A stretch of 64,000 bases of DNA. It comes from Plectrocnemia conspersa. Taxonomy: Eukaryota; Arthropoda; Insecta; Trichoptera; Polycentropodidae. Positions 1-13,239 of this stretch are shown piece after piece. The stretch spans positions 744,001 through 808,000 of the forward strand of contig VTFK01000092.1 in NCBI GenBank assembly GCA_009617715.1, written 5' to 3'. Numbering within the stretch: the first letter of the stretch is position 1; each line of letters starts with the position of its first letter. The translations under genes and the position numbers were made by a program. The notes below the pieces were generated by a model. The model worked only from the letters and a program-made list of their open reading frames with translations, had not been told where the DNA came from and ran no database searches.

Positions 1-80
1 TCTAGACTGTCGTTTAACATGATTTGACAGTTGCAAAAAATATATTTGCTGTTTAAATCAAGCCAAACGTAACTTGACAA
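1..80 (+). repeat. Partial copy of a low-copy repeat
   Basis: A stretch of about 45 bases, roughly 24-70, resembles 36139-36185 at about three quarters identity. Both contain TGACAGTTGC followed by TTTGCTGTT and a CAAA-rich end. The copy may continue beyond the left edge. The family is not recognised. Confidence 0.3.
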
Positions 81-285
81 TTTAAAAGCTATGTTACTAA
101 CTATAGGTTTTAATTTTCTTCAAGTGAAATATATAACTTTTATGTCAAACTGTGCGATGTCATAATTTTTTAAATTGAATCTTTGATCCTGTGGAAATAT
201 GTGTACCAAATTATCCCTTTGTGAACAAATATAGTCCCTCTGATACCTATCAGTGTAATTTATTAATCGGCACGATTGTATGAGC

Positions 286-330
286 GGTATAAGTCACTGA
301 CTATTGACCTGAAAGATCTGGCTAAGTGTT
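286..330 (+). repeat. Fragment of a second SINE-like family
   Basis: The sequence around TGACTATTGACCTGAAAGA matches the reverse complement of 56990-57050 over about 36 bases with few differences. The other copy continues into GGGTTCGAATTCC, which looks like an RNA polymerase III B box, so the family may be tRNA-derived. In this copy the B-box part is missing or mutated. The A box is not clear in either copy. Confidence 0.4.
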
Positions 331-1470
331 TTTTAATTTTGTTTGGAATTAGTGAATATCATATAATTATATTTCGATCAATAAACACGAATTATCGTGA
401 TAATTAGTACATATTATGTATTATTTTTTAAATATAAATGTATGTATCCCCAAATATCAATAGATAAAAAATACGTTTTATTAGCATTTATATGGTTTGA
501 TCAACAATAACCTCAATCTACATAAGAACTAAGTATATATTACATGTTCATGTTTAAAACGTACCTAGTTCAGTAAAATCTAACGTATATGTGCATTTAA
601 TCAGAAGCAATGATAATGTTTATGTAATATAAAAGGAAAAACTCACTTTTCGGCCTCGGAGCCCGTTGACGAGAATTCAAAATTAGAAGATTGTTTTATG
701 ATTGTTTATCTAGTTTAATCAATGTATTCTTCTAATCTTTAACACGTCACGTATATATTTAATTTTCATAGTTATAACACACTTAGTTAATTTGCAATCC
801 GATTATTTATATTCAGTCAAATCGAACAACGCACATGATGAATTAATAAAAATTACTGTCGCGTAGCAAAATTTTATTTATAAATAACAATTATTTAAAA
901 CTGTTGTCATGTTGATGTCGGCCATCTTGTTTTATATTTAAATGCTTATTTTTCATTGGTCGAAACAACCGAATGCATTACCGGCGGCTAGAAAATCAAT
1001 CGGAGCAAATTAAATTTTTAATATTATTAATATAATTAAATATATTTCTTTTGTTTACTTTTAAAATATGCGCGTCCGGAAGCGGCTTAGAACAAATATA
1101 TATAAGATGATATTGGCTATGTATGCCATCATGATTTAAAATTGAAACAAAAAAAGTTCTGCTGAACTCGCACCAAGCGGAGCTAAGTCGAGAATCGACC
1201 AAGACAACACTTAAAAAACCGAGAAAGCTGCCGTTTTCTACTTTACATTATATCTAGTCAAGATAAAAATTCGAGAAATCCAAGAGTTCAGCCAGATCTT
1301 ATTGACGACTTTAAAACTACATAACACAAGAGACGAAATTATGCTGATAAAAACACAATGAATTCATAATTAAAATTTATGTGTTCAATTATTATTAAAA
1401 TTGATGTCAAACTATATCGTGGTGTTTTGTAAACTTTTCTGAAAGTAATTTTACAAAAGGCGTTTAAAAA
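331..1470. other. AT-rich non-coding stretch
   Basis: No credible coding sequence or recognised repeat is seen. Short frames here have AT-driven composition and no family resemblance. It is probably intron of the minus-strand ADAMTS gene if that gene extends this far, which is an inference. Confidence 0.4.
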
Positions 1471-1480
1471 TAGCCTCTGC

Positions 1481-1740
1481 ATGAAAAGGTGCCACTTCTT
1501 GGCACTAAGAGGTTCAAAGGTGTCGTGTGTACAGTCGCGATCGGCGGCAATGACCGCTGTTCGTGAGGTAGACCGTTGTTCCTGCCAGTCAGCAGATTCG
1601 CCAGGGTCTCTCACGGTCACACGTCTCGTCATCATCATCATCTCCCGTGAGAAAATCACTGCTCGTCTCTCCTTCCGCAGGCTCCTTCGTCTCCTTCTTG
1701 CTTTTACTTCACGCACGCTTCTTGGCGCCAAGCGATTCGG
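1481..1740. other. GC-rich island, function unknown
   Basis: The composition is much richer in G and C than the flanks. Both strands are open for about 130 codons, and the minus frame has an arginine run (RRRRRS). Neither frame resembles a family known to me, and two fully overlapping antisense frames in a GC island are expected by chance. A short (CAT)n run lies near 1630. It could be a conserved regulatory element or an unrecognised exon, and the sequence alone does not decide. Confidence 0.3.
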
Positions 1741-1888
1741 AAATTTGTATAATTGGATTTATTATCGCAATTGTGTAATGTCTTCTGTCTCGCGGCGCTT
1801 TTGGATCGCTTTCCGGGAAATGTGTACATACATATACATGAACATACAGACATACGTATGTAATCTAATTAAGCTTTTCAAGTTTTAG

Positions 1889-4800
1889 GCGAGTCTTTTC
1901 GTTCTTTACATGAGAGTGATTTTTAGGTATGCGGAGCGCGACTCACCGCTACCACCTCTTATTACAGATATCACTATTTTTACCCAACCAAATTTTATAT
2001 ATCACTCGCAACCGCCTAGGTAGAAGGTAAGGCCTATTCAAACTCTAAGCAAAAGGTCGAATATTCCTGAACCTTATTTTATGTATAAATTTATTTAGTA
2101 TGTAAACAATTAACTATATTAGTTATTATTAAAATAAAAAAATAAATTCTCAAACCCTATCAATATTATATTAAAAAATAAAAGAATATAAATATGGTCT
2201 TTAATAGTTCAACAATGGATGGTATGCTTTAAAACAGAATCCTATGTGGAGCGGAACGGCACAGGATGCACAGATGTACCGGGTTTCACTGCGTTTTTTG
2301 TGTGCCGGAGAGAAATCCGTTTATAAAAAAATGTGAATAGATGTATTTTATAAGATATTGCAATCCTCTTTCTATTAATTTATTAGTCTTATGAGCATTT
2401 TAATACTTGATGATTGATAAATGATTATGATGTGGTTTATTTCTATATTTTTATTTTAATTATTGCACATTTATTATTTATTTTAGAATATCGCAATAAT
2501 ATTTATTTTTATAAGATTTATCTCTCGTATAAATATTGCTTTATATTTCTTGTTAAACGTTTATTAAATTTAGGTTATAAACGTTTATGTAAATATGATA
2601 AAAAATACGTAAATACTGTAAAAAAATCTCTGGATTTACAAACATTTTTATAATACTTTTTCAACAAATAAAATGTACGGATTTAAAAAAATATACTTTT
2701 ACTACTAATATTCATTTTGTAATACCGGTAGTTTCAAAGCTCAATTTTAGTCTTAATACCGGTATTACTGATATTGCAAATCCTAGCTATATGATCCTGA
2801 TTAAAATATTAAATATATATTTAAACAATGAAAGTGATAATACGATTTTATAATATGTTTTATTTGATGCATATAAAGTACACAATATATTGCTTTTCGC
2901 CCACAAAAATTTATTGTACCGTATTTATTTGTTGTGAAACACATTATTTAGGAAACGATTGACCTAGTTTTTGGTAATTGCAGTTCAGGTGTTAATCGCA
3001 ACTTGGTATTATTTATTGTTTCCGCCAATCAAACCGGCCCTAAAGATGATTTAAGGTCATTTATTACAAGAATTAATTTCACTACCGGCGAACATTTCTA
3101 AAATAGCATAGAAACGTCTGAGAGGTCCCGAAACTAAATTATTTACAAATCTCGACACCTTGACCACTCTTGAATGAGTAAAGAGCTTGTCCGTTTCAAT
3201 TCCGGATTTGTTCCACAAATTTAATATTCTATTAATAATAAACAAGGAAAGCTTTCATGTAATATAATATTCTTTAGTATAAATATAAAAAGCCTTATAT
3301 TTAAAGCTTGATCATACATACAAATTATATTTATGAGATTACTATATTAATTTAAGAGCGTTGTAATTTGAGATGATTTAGAATTTGCTGGTAAAAATCG
3401 TCAATTTATGATAGACTAAATTTAGACGTTCATAATAATAATTATACATGTGTTACCGCAATAAATTACAATAGCATGGCGGTTTTATTTTTATTATTTA
3501 ATTATTATCTGTCTATATTATTAGATAACTGCTAAAATGAATCAAAAGTTAACCAAAAACGGTATTTTATTGTGGTTTTTCTTTTTTAACGACTGACGCA
3601 ATTGTTGAATTGATACTTATTGCAATTCATAAAAGTTGTATACTACTTAGGGCATTTAATTATAATTATATACATGCATCTAACGTACCTCCCCTAAAAA
3701 TATTTTTAATAAAATGCTTAGATATATTTTAGATAATTTTCAGCGATACACTTAAATGTCAAATATGAAAGTAACTATTAGAAGTAAAAAAAATATCAAT
3801 ATAAGCTTACAGATTTTTTACAGTAATGATGTTTTGCTTACAGGGATTAAGTAACTTAATTTTATAAATAAATATTTTTAATGTTAAATTTTTGGATTTA
3901 TACGATTTACAATGCTTTTACTCGTTTTTCATAACTTGTGTTATAAATTGGTAATTTATTTTAATTTTGATTCGTAAAAGAAAAAATATTCCGTTATAAT
4001 ATTAATGTTTTCATAATTTTTTTTACATGTTTACTAAGTATACATCACCGGAGTGCGCGGATTTTTTTTGTATTTTTATTAATAAAATAATATTTTAGAG
4101 GTTTATCACTATAACACATTACGGATTTAATGTTACAATAGTTTTTGTGAATCAATTGATAGCTTTTATATTAAAAAATATTGAACCAAAACATTTTAAA
4201 TATTTATGTGAATAAATCAAAACATGTAATTTGTTGATTACTTTCCTTGACACATATTATTTATTTGCAAATAATTATAATACAACGAGCAATAAAAATA
4301 AATAATCTGACGTATCACGGACGTGAAATATATAGTACGAGATTACATCGAAAAGTTTGAACAGCCCTGACGTACGCGCAAATTGTTTGTAAGCTTTTTT
4401 CGATAGATTTATTAATGGTAGCTATAAATCAAAATCGATTTCCAAAATGATTATTCATTGTTTAATTTTCATAGGTATTCGAAACAGCTTTCATTACATT
4501 GTTTTTTTTTTATGGACATATACATGTTTCATGCGGACATTTTTCGAATGCCTAACATAAATCGGTTGACGAAGAATCTTTAGATGATGTTACATCGATT
4601 GAATTATGCGAACGAATAATAAATTCTTTATGATGCAAATGAAATAAATAAGAAAATCTTGAACGAGAGGCAAATGGAACAAATCAATTATACACGAAAG
4701 GGCACAGGACAGCGAGGACGAAGCGTGTTTAATACATTTATTTTTGTTTTAGTCACGCTGCCAATTAAAAGGATACGTATAGAAATAAATATAGAACCGT

Positions 4801-6920
4801 AATGTTTCACAAAGCAAGTTTTATGCTTTTATATACTGCTTTATTTCGTTTTCGGAATAACGGCTGTTTATGGCGATGTTAATTGCAGAACGTATGAAGA
4901 ATTATAAACTTTAAAATACATTTTAATAGTAGACACATTTGATAAATTGTCATCCAGCTTCTTAATACGCTGTCATTGTTTTATTTAATATTTTAGTTTT
5001 AATTATTATCGATTTTATTAAACTAGCTTAACCATTGTTTGACTATCTTATATATAATAATAGAGCACATTTGTGATTAAGTGGTTCATCAATAAAAAAA
5101 ACAGATATATGTCTCAACTTTTTTTAGTAACTGTTCGTCATACACATGGAAAGTGGACACTTAAAAAAGAAGTACTTGTATCAATATTTGATGAACGAAA
5201 TATTTTCGGCCTAAGGCTTGTTACTGGACTGTTAAAAACAGGACCAGCCCACGGATTATAAATCCCTCTCCGTCTCCATTCATCCGAGGATAGTTAAATC
5301 TCGTCTCTGCGCATCGTTAATGTTAACCCTTCAAAGTATGATTGGACAGCTAGCCTCCTTTTGTGGTGGCTGCGGCCGATAATCAGCAATGGCAATTACG
5401 AATCTTCTTATATAGGACGTGACCGGCCGTAACTCATCGGGGTGTGGGTGTACACGAAATGCGATATTAGAAAACATCACTACTGGCCATTATTTTGTAT
5501 GTAGGTACAGTCGAGTCTTTTGTATGTACCGCCATTCGTTTTTATCCGCCCATGCGTTTATTGTATGATATTATATTAGGTAAGTTTATTGCGAACTCTA
5601 TTTTCTAATTTATAGTGAATTTTAGTGACGATAAATAATTCTTTGGTAATTTGTTCGTTTAGAATAAGACATTATTAGAATCAGAAAATATAAATTCCAT
5701 TTGTAAGACCATTTTTATATTCATAATGGCACGTTTCGCAACAGTAGAACAATTCCGATCATATATAAAAGTGCAATACTTAGGAACGCAAGCGCTGGTG
5801 ATTAGGTGGTGCATAAAAACAAAGGTTTTCCAGAATCTCCAGATTGTGTATATTCTCTACCAGTGTTTTCTAAAGTATACTCGTCGATGCGACTCGAGGG
5901 AATAATATCACCTTTTGTAGAAAATAAAAACGGATAATATTTATATTCCCTTATGTAACGTGTATATTTGAAAAACATTTTTTTGCGAGTCAAAGCAGAG
6001 AAGCATACTCAAAGGTTATTATACAAGTCGCAGTGTTTATGAATCTATAGACCTCTTAAAATCTTCAATGTGATGAAACACAATGTTATCCATTTTAAAT
6101 TAAAATAATTGGTTAACTTGTTAACCAATAATATAAAAAAATTAGTTTATCTTAGAATTTTTCAAATCTATTATGGATCTGGTGGAGTTTTTTTTAGGAC
6201 CGCAGAAGGTTAATAACCACAGGATTGATTAACGACATTCAAATCAACAATATTAAATTGGTGACATCAGTGAGATTTAACAAGATTTTTTGGATGCTGA
6301 AAAGATAATAACTTTAATGAGGAACAAACCATAACAATATGGTACTACTTTAACGTGTTACATCAACTTAATTAAATAAAAATAATTGTCAATTAAATGT
6401 GCTGTTCATTTATGAACCTCCAAAATTATCTGAAACGGCAACGAATTTCTTGTACCAAAGAAGTTTTACAGCTGTAATGACAAATAAAGTAGAAAAGGAC
6501 GAATCCAAGTAAAGAAAGTTAAAAGAGATGTTGGAAAATAATGTATCATGAATAAACTCCTTCTGTGTTATCATGCATATTTTCTAATCTACCCTCGCAT
6601 TTATGGAAAGACTTATGTTCAATATGGGTTGAGCTATTTGGCAAGTTGTCTTCCATATAACTCGTTAATTATGCATTTCTATAAGCCCCGCATAAGTAAA
6701 AAATGAGATGAATACACTGTACTTTTTGCATTAGCATTGTATAGCTGTTACTGTTACAAAGTAAATTGCATACCAGCTGGTACTCGAGAACAGTATCAAT
6801 TTCACGTTCATGTAAAAAACGCCACATATTAAACCAACATTTCAAAATTGATTTTCCACAATCTTTTGCGATCTATCCACATTTCTGAGCTATCTGATCC
6901 CACACCGGAACATCCCATAT
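1889..6920. other. Long AT-rich non-coding stretch
   Basis: I see no exon or intact element. Two CCGGTA-containing palindromic pieces lie near 2728 and 2759. A short fragment near 6200-6240 (CCACAGGATT followed by AACGACAT) resembles 10133-10155 and 23110-23130. The latter sits just upstream of the reverse transcriptase remnant at 22690-23080, so the fragment may be a relic of that LINE family. Confidence 0.35.
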
Positions 6921-6929
6921 CATCTCCAT

Positions 6930-7380
6930 TTCATCTCGGGTCGCTTTTCGTCCGCGTGCTTCGCATCGACACACCTGCCACACATATTGATAACGTCAAA
7001 ACGAGGTGAATACATCACCGAGATCGATACGCGTTATCTGCGTACCATCGAGGAAGCACTTCATTTCTGGAATGTTAACGACGAGCCGGTGGGTCTTATA
7101 ACCGAAATACTCACTCGCCGCGAGCGATATAATATTGTTGCAAAAAAGAAATGGGTTGGCGTGTGTCAACTTGCTTTCAGCGGCTTTGGCCATCAGATCC
7201 GATAAGGGGTCCGATGAGAAACAGGATGGCCAACCAGTTTAGCGAGTCTCGGAGTCACAGCTTGAAGTCGCCGCCGAAGGATTGTTCTTTCTTCTCGGGT
7301 TGGCCAGATATATGATATGGTGTGTGGCATTTATCGGCAAACATTTGGAAAGCGTGACGGATAGATGGATAGACATAATA
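6930..7380. other. GC-richer island, possible conserved non-coding element
   Basis: The composition is more balanced than the flanks, and short frames are open on both strands (plus 6987-7205, minus 6996-7193). The two frames mirror each other and resemble no protein family I know. It is best listed as a candidate conserved non-coding element, with low confidence. Confidence 0.25.
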
Positions 7381-8429
7381 TGTTGACAGGTGACTGTTGT
7401 TCAATTAAAGGTAGACATGATCAAGAGTCCTCGGGACACTATTTTGTTTGTTCATTTTTAATTGATTAGCAATGACATATCACTCATCTGTATTATACAT
7501 ATAACTGTAAGATGATTGAAAATTTTGCACAATGAATCAATCAGATCCATACTCAACAACACATATTTCTATATATGATTTATCATAAATATAACAAAGG
7601 CAATGCTGTCATCGAGTGCCAATTTAACGTGTGATGGATTCTGAACTAAATCTATCCACATATAATAAACTTGCCGATTAAGATTAATTACCACAATAAT
7701 AATGCCATTTAATATATTAATAAATGACGAAAAAGTCATTGGTTTTATACAATAAATTCTTACACAATTCCAAGAAGTTGAAGGTCGATTTAAAATCAGA
7801 ATATACTTATTTTAAAATATATTGTATTTTTAAAACATCAAGATGTGTATCTATAATCCTTGCACAATATATCTTATCTAAATACGACGGTCGTTGAAAA
7901 AACCGCAAAAAAATTAAAGACAGTCGCGTTTGCAGCATCTCACGTATGCATCTTGGTGCCGATAGCTTTTGAATTAATTCATTTCTTCTCGGAAAGATCT
8001 CCGATAGGAGCTTCTATATTGTATTATTATCGATTCTTTAAAATTTATTCGGGCATTTGCCGTGTTCGGAATTTTTTACTGTTTTATAATCGACGAGTAA
8101 TATATTTTTGGCAAACCAAGGACGTCTGGAGTGTGTTTAGTTGAAGCTTTTAGATTGATAATTACCAAGAGTAGTGGCAGATGATATGACTGTACGTACA
8201 TACATTTGGTGTAACCTGGTATGCTCCATTGTGACTCATAAACCTGTTTTTCTTTGATGCTATATCGTTACGTATGCGTGTATGTAATCAAAAAGCTTTA
8301 AAACTGTAAAATTTGGCACTGAAAACAATTTAATTGGTTTAGTGTTTTTATATATTTTTTGAATCACGTACAATTTAAGTGATTACTATAAATACGTAAT
8401 GTTCTCATTGCGTTTATTACGTCTCATAG

Positions 8430-8620
8430 AAACCAGTCGTCTCCGATGATTAGGTTGATCTCGGATTTCGGACGTCGTAGACGGACGAGGGTTGACGTAA
8501 AGAGGGAAGCGGAGTATTTTTAGTCTTCTAAGTTTCCGTCAATGCCTCAGCGTAATCCACTTGGTGCGAGTTCAGATAAACTCTCATGTGTCCCAAGTCG
8601 GGTTATAAGTAGTTGTTATT
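8430..8620. other. GC-richer island, possible regulatory element
   Basis: About 190 bases are rich in CG dinucleotides (for example GGACGTCGTAGACGGACG) within AT-rich sequence. No reading frame of useful length and no repeat family is recognised. A regulatory role is only a guess from the composition. Confidence 0.2.
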
Positions 8621-9204
8621 GATAAAAGTTCTTTAAAAGTAATTTTAATTAGTTGTATCGCCGCTTTTACAACTCGTCGCCAAATAGACAAAAGTTGCCG
8701 CTGCAGTAATTTTTATTTATTTTTTTGTTGTCACGTATTAATCTCGTCTTGATCGCGAATGGAATGCGTTCTCTCAGCATCGCTAAGTCACAATATTGCC
8801 AGTGTGCCATAGACCAAACAAATAATTCGGCCCCCACCGCAACGATTCGTCATCGAATCGTATTATATAATTATTCTATCCACGGTATTCAATTGTTATA
8901 TGTAAATATATGTGAGCTTATTCTTATTAATGACCGCTCTTCTTAATTTCCTTATATTTTTACTAACATAATTTTATAAAAAAAGGAGTTTCTTTTGTTA
9001 CGCAGGTCATCAAACGCAACAATTTAAATCAATTTTGGGTTAGAATAAAAATCAAATCTCGGTCAGACTTTTAATAACAGTCTGGTCATAATTATATTAT
9101 TCAGGGTCATAAATATTAAATGTTTAGAATAAAATAAAATGAGACTGTTAGAACCAATAAATTAACTACATATTATTTTTAATAAAAATAAATTTTTATA
9201 TACA

Positions 9205-9550
9205 CATGCTACAAATTAATTAAATTGTATGTAATTAATTATTTACACGTATTGCGAATTAATAAGTAATTACCATCAATACACGTATATCGAATTCGTT
9301 ATTCACTATAAATATGGAGCAATCAAGAAAATAAAAGGGGTATTAACCAATCGTCAGAACTACATACAATTGTATTGTTTTCAATCATCACTATTTCCGG
9401 CTTACACTATTACAGCGCCCCCCTGAAGGGCAGGCGATAAAGTGGTGACCACCAACGTGATTTGAAAACGTAAATCTAATTCGTGCGTCGTCGTTTTCTG
9501 ATTTCCTCTACAACAATGCCCTCCTAGAGATTGGGCGCGAAAAGACGACC
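9205..9550 (-). repeat. LTR-like interspersed repeat, copy 1
   Basis: Read on the minus strand, this segment aligns in blocks with 16983-17240 on the plus strand. In the order read, the shared blocks are TTTCGCGCCCA, GTCACCACTTT, GCCCTnCAGG followed by a G run, GGTTAAT, a TATTTATA-type block, and an ACACGTGTAT-like block near the end. This copy has about 50 extra bases after the first block. The single blocks without coding sequence would fit solo LTRs of a retrotransposon, but LTR ends and target duplications were not defined. The class therefore remains open. Confidence 0.5.
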
Positions 9551-9724
9551 AGAATTAGAACAATCAATGGTCATATTAAATATATAGTTCACTGTGAATG
9601 AGCAAAGGATGATCATGACAGACGAGCGTTTTTGACAGCCAACCTAATCGCGAGAAAGCTAATTCAAAATATATATTTTTATTTAATACATGTATAATTA
9701 ATGATTTTTTTCATATTTTATATC

Positions 9725-9863
9725 GGCTCGTATTTTTCGAAAACAATTATTCTGAACAGCTGTCAACGTGATTCTTACCGTTTAATATAAATACTGACCA
9801 TTTAATATTTATTCTGGCCGCTTATATTCTGTCCGATGTATTCTGATCCGAAAAATACGAGCC
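9725..9863. mobile_element. 139-bp MITE with 15-bp terminal inverted repeats
   Basis: The ends are a perfect 15-base inverted repeat: GGCTCGTATTTTTCG at 9725-9739 and its complement at 9849-9863. The interior is AT-rich, cannot code for a protein and contains repeated TTTAATAT-like units. The size and perfect termini fit a small non-autonomous DNA transposon. No clear target-site duplication is visible, so the superfamily is unknown. The segment from about 9880 to 10180, immediately after it, is a different repeat. Confidence 0.6.
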
Positions 9864-9879
9864 ATTATCAAATAATATT

Positions 9880-10180
9880 TCGTACCATTTGGTCCATCAA
9901 GACATTGATAATATCGACCTTTACGCAAAGTCGCAGATTGCTCGTAGCAACTATATTTATGTTATACTGTGTCAATAAATTACTGAGAGCTTAATTAGAA
10001 GACCATAAACCCTCATCGAAACATTTGATGATAACTTTGAACCTGAGCAAGTTACAAATGTCTAAGGGACGCGTTTTACAAATGTCACTCACATTGTAGT
10101 TTGAGAAACTTTCGAAACCTTCATAACCACAGGATTTATCAACGACATGCAAAATAAAACCAGTGAGCTTTATTGATACC
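9880..10180 (-). repeat. Degenerate repeat, probable LINE relic
   Basis: The block with GTACCAT, TTGATAATATCGA and, further on, CATnAAACCCTCnTnGA also occurs at 22400-22545. The right part (CTTCATAACCACAGGATT) resembles 23100-23130, which directly precedes the reverse transcriptase relic at 22690-23080. A third, weaker copy lies at 27790-27930. The family is therefore probably an old LINE read on the minus strand, too decayed to translate. Confidence 0.35.
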
Positions 10181-10199
10181 AGCTATATTATTATCATCT

Positions 10200-12150
10200 A
10201 ATGAATTTATGAAGTAAATTTTAGCGTCCAATCACATATCTAAGCTTAGACAAAATCACAAATTTATTTTGGTTGCTTTCAATGATTCTGCTCTACATTT
10301 ATCTTGCAATCTGATTTACAAATGCAGCTGTTTCTCGATGTTAGAAGATGATGAAATTTACAAAATTATATTAATATATAATAAAAAAATAAATTGCAAC
10401 ACTCGACAATTTTATTCTAAATAATAACAGCAGCGTAATATTATTTCAGCGTTTTTAACGAATTCGCGATTCCATAAATTATCGATTTTTAATTCTTAAG
10501 AAATGTATAACCATTCTTTCATTGTGTTTCTATCTTGATTTGCAATAAAAAATCATCGATAAAATAACTTTTAGACCAACTTCTTGTATATGTTTTTTTA
10601 CACAATTTTTAATTAGTCATTATATGTAAATACTTTGACAATCTTTTGAATATCAGTAATTGTTTTTTTATAATATTTTTTAGATCAGATATATACGATC
10701 TTTGTATTTTTATTATTTAGGTAATACTGGTAAATTATCTAGAGTATTTTTTCATCATAAGTAGTATTATATTCTAGTTCTTAAATTCCTGACTTTTAAA
10801 TAAAATAATTACGGTCTATAATTCTTGATTTGAAATGAGGCATAAAAACTCTTTTCGATTTTGAAGAAAACATTTAAAGAATTTATCGCTATGAAACCGA
10901 AAAGAATAGTTTGCAAAAAATAATCTACTTATTGTTTCATGATTTGAGAAAAATTTCTATTATTTTTCATTTAGATTTAACGCTAAATAATAAATTAACA
11001 TTCTTAAAAATATGTTATTTTTCTCTTTTTTTCTATCCAGTGTTTCAAAATTTAGTATCAGAATGCGAATTCCACTCGTTATCCGCGATCAAAACTGTCA
11101 AAACATCACAAAATATGTTACCAATAGCCAAGGAGAAGCAATTTCCGCGTATATTCGGTCAAGTTAAGTGATGGCGAACAGTTGTCACCGTCAAATCTAC
11201 TAGACACAATGACCGACCGGTTATAATTATAACACGGTTTGTCTTCTGCATCGTCTGGATACTGTCTATCGGAGGTTTATTTGTGTCTGTCTCATTATTT
11301 GGAATCACCGAGTACGATTATTTTCGGAGCTCCGCTAAGACGAAATAACTAAAACACACATTTGCACATCTATATTTTGCTATGCACGAGAAAGAGTATC
11401 ATGTTCAATTTTGTATTCTAATAGTAGAAATTTATTTTAGAAAAATATTTATATTAAAAAGAAGGCTAATGAACGCTGGCGATAGTCGAAAACAATTGGA
11501 CCGATGCAATATATTTAGATTTACCGAATAGATATTCATTATAAATAAAATATTTTAGCAAACCGTACATCACTAAGATTCATCTCGAGATTAATATGTC
11601 ACATGCATAAATCTAGTATGCATCTAAATGCGCTTTCAACTGACATTTAACTAAGACATAAATACGCTTTCATTAATTAATTAGTCATTAAATTATAATT
11701 AAATAACTTTTCATTTCAAATGTATTTTTCATATTAGATACGCGATCTAATGATAATAATATAAATATTTTAAAACTAGTTATCTTTAGTGTATTTATTA
11801 AAAAGCGGTATCGAATTAATTAGTTTATGTAATAGCATGAAATACTTGTTTTAACATTTTTAAATCATGTTATGTGGCGTTATTAGATAAGATCTAAGTA
11901 TTATATGTAAATGATGCGGTGCCAAATTTCAGATGACATATTCATTAAGATTTTATTATATTTTTTCATTTAATTTATTTAACCAGAAAGTACCTTAATT
12001 AAATCTTTAAATTATTAAGGCAAATAAACTATCTGTATACAAACCGTTATAGATATACACCTGTGGCCCTTTGTTTAATTAATCGACGCAATAAATAACT
12101 AATCTCATCTCCGGTTACTACAACAATAATCGCTAATTTAATTAAGCATT
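10200..12150. other. AT-rich non-coding stretch
   Basis: No recognised gene or repeat is seen. The slightly GC-richer part at 11060-11340 has a plus-strand frame of 86 codons starting in AT-rich sequence (10911-11171), which resembles nothing known. Confidence 0.3.
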
Positions 12151-12160
12151 CCGAATTAAT

Positions 12161-12628
12161 CTATACAATACGTATACTATTATGATGCCGCGTTTTCCAT
12201 ATAAACACTGAACGAAAATAAATAATGAACTGTCCGTTTTGATTAACGAGCAACAAAAGCGAGTCCATTACTATCATCAACGCGGAGCGTTGACGGCTTA
12301 TTAGTAAACAGAAAACGGTTAAAAATACACCGGGATGACTATGACGCATAGAGAGAGAGATAGAGACCAAAGGGATTTTCCGCATGAATATGCCGAAGAC
12401 ACGGTCCGATTGATGGCACTCTGGGCGGAAAAGCTTACTTCCGGAAGAGTCTAATTGGAAGCGGTCAGCACCCGGTCGGTGAACTGATGCCAATTTTTGT
12501 GCACACCCACGAGGAAAAATTAACTTTTCATTCAATATTTGCGCGAATTGTCGGAGCGAGTGAGCTAAATCGGGAAAGTGTCGGGTGAGAATCAAGCAGA
12601 TGGCGATAGTCAAGAATTTTAAAACCAT
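12161..12628 (-). CDS. Hypothetical 155-codon frame in a GC-rich island
   Basis: This is the longest uninterrupted host-type frame in the window apart from transposon pieces. It starts with MVLKFLTIAICLILT, which looks like a signal peptide core, and the start context (TCAAATGG) is acceptable. The rest has two further hydrophobic stretches, few cysteines and no motif I recognise. It lies on the same strand as the ADAMTS gene, downstream of exon B. The island could equally be conserved non-coding DNA that is open by chance, and I think that is more likely. A function cannot be proposed. Confidence 0.15.
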   Translation of the reverse strand: MVLKFLTIAICLILTRHFPDLAHSLRQFAQILNEKLIFPRGCAQKLASVHRPGADRFQLDSSGSKLFRPECHQSDRVFGIFMRKIPLVSISLSMRHSHPGVFLTVFCLLISRQRSALMIVMDSLLLLVNQNGQFIIYFRSVFIWKTRHHNSIRIV

Positions 12629-12953
12629 TTGATAAACCTTTCCATTTTTATTTTATTTTATTTCTTATCTATATATTACTTTATATTATAGAATTTTACT
12701 TTTATTGTATTTAAAAATAATAAAAAAATAAAAGAATTAATCTAACATTATAATTAAACACTCAGTTTGATTAAATATCGATTTTCGTATTACTCTTAAT
12801 GCAAATAATAGGACTAGGGAAGGAACTTTTTAGTCCATTCGTACCCTTGCTGGAGTGCCAGATATGCATCACCATACTAAACACACATTTGTCGATAAAT
12901 TTTAGAGTTGCTACTTTATTGCATGTTGCAAGAGCGGCAAATATTTTAATTTG

Positions 12954-13070
12954 GTATTTATTATGTCTGATTGACTTACTCAGTTAGTACAGATTTGCCT
13001 GTTGTAACGCATTGGGCCTACGTCTGTCAGGTTACAACGCAAGATTTAATAAAAAAAAACGAAAAAAATA
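12954..13070 (+). repeat. Isolated LINE/SINE 3' tail with perfect hairpin
   Basis: The sequence runs from a TATTTATTATGTCTGATTGAC block through a hairpin to an A-rich end. The hairpin stem is GTTGTAAC (13001-13008) with GTTACAAC (13031-13038), eight perfect pairs around a 22-base loop. The same tail occurs inverted at 13640-13740 as the 3' part of a SINE. A related tail ends the LINE at 31815-33590. No tRNA-like head is seen upstream, so it may come from a 5'-truncated copy of either element. Confidence 0.7.
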
Positions 13071-13239
13071 TCTTTGAAGCATTCAAAAAATAAAGTAAAA
13101 TGGCACAACGTATTTTTTTAGATCTATCAACGCACTTTTTAAGCTGTCGGGATCACGCATAATCGTTGCGACGAAATAAGACGAAATGAGCGTACATATA
13201 TTAAACGGTATACATTAACAGTTTTAAGGCACAAAAAAA

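Noticed and set aside
1339..1888. Coding gene on either strand of the 1481-1740 island
   Set aside because: The plus and minus frames overlap almost fully, neither resembles a family, and the open stretch ends where the GC content falls.
2414..2653. 79-codon plus frame
   Set aside because: It is rich in Tyr, Ile, Phe, Leu and Lys from AT-rich DNA and looks like a chance frame.
5322..5345. piggyBac-like terminus (TTAACCCTTCAAAG)
   Set aside because: Only the first few bases match a TTAA-type end and no inverted partner was found.
6987..7205. Short protein-coding genes on both strands
   Set aside because: Mirror-image frames in a GC-richer patch, with no motif, splice site or family resemblance.
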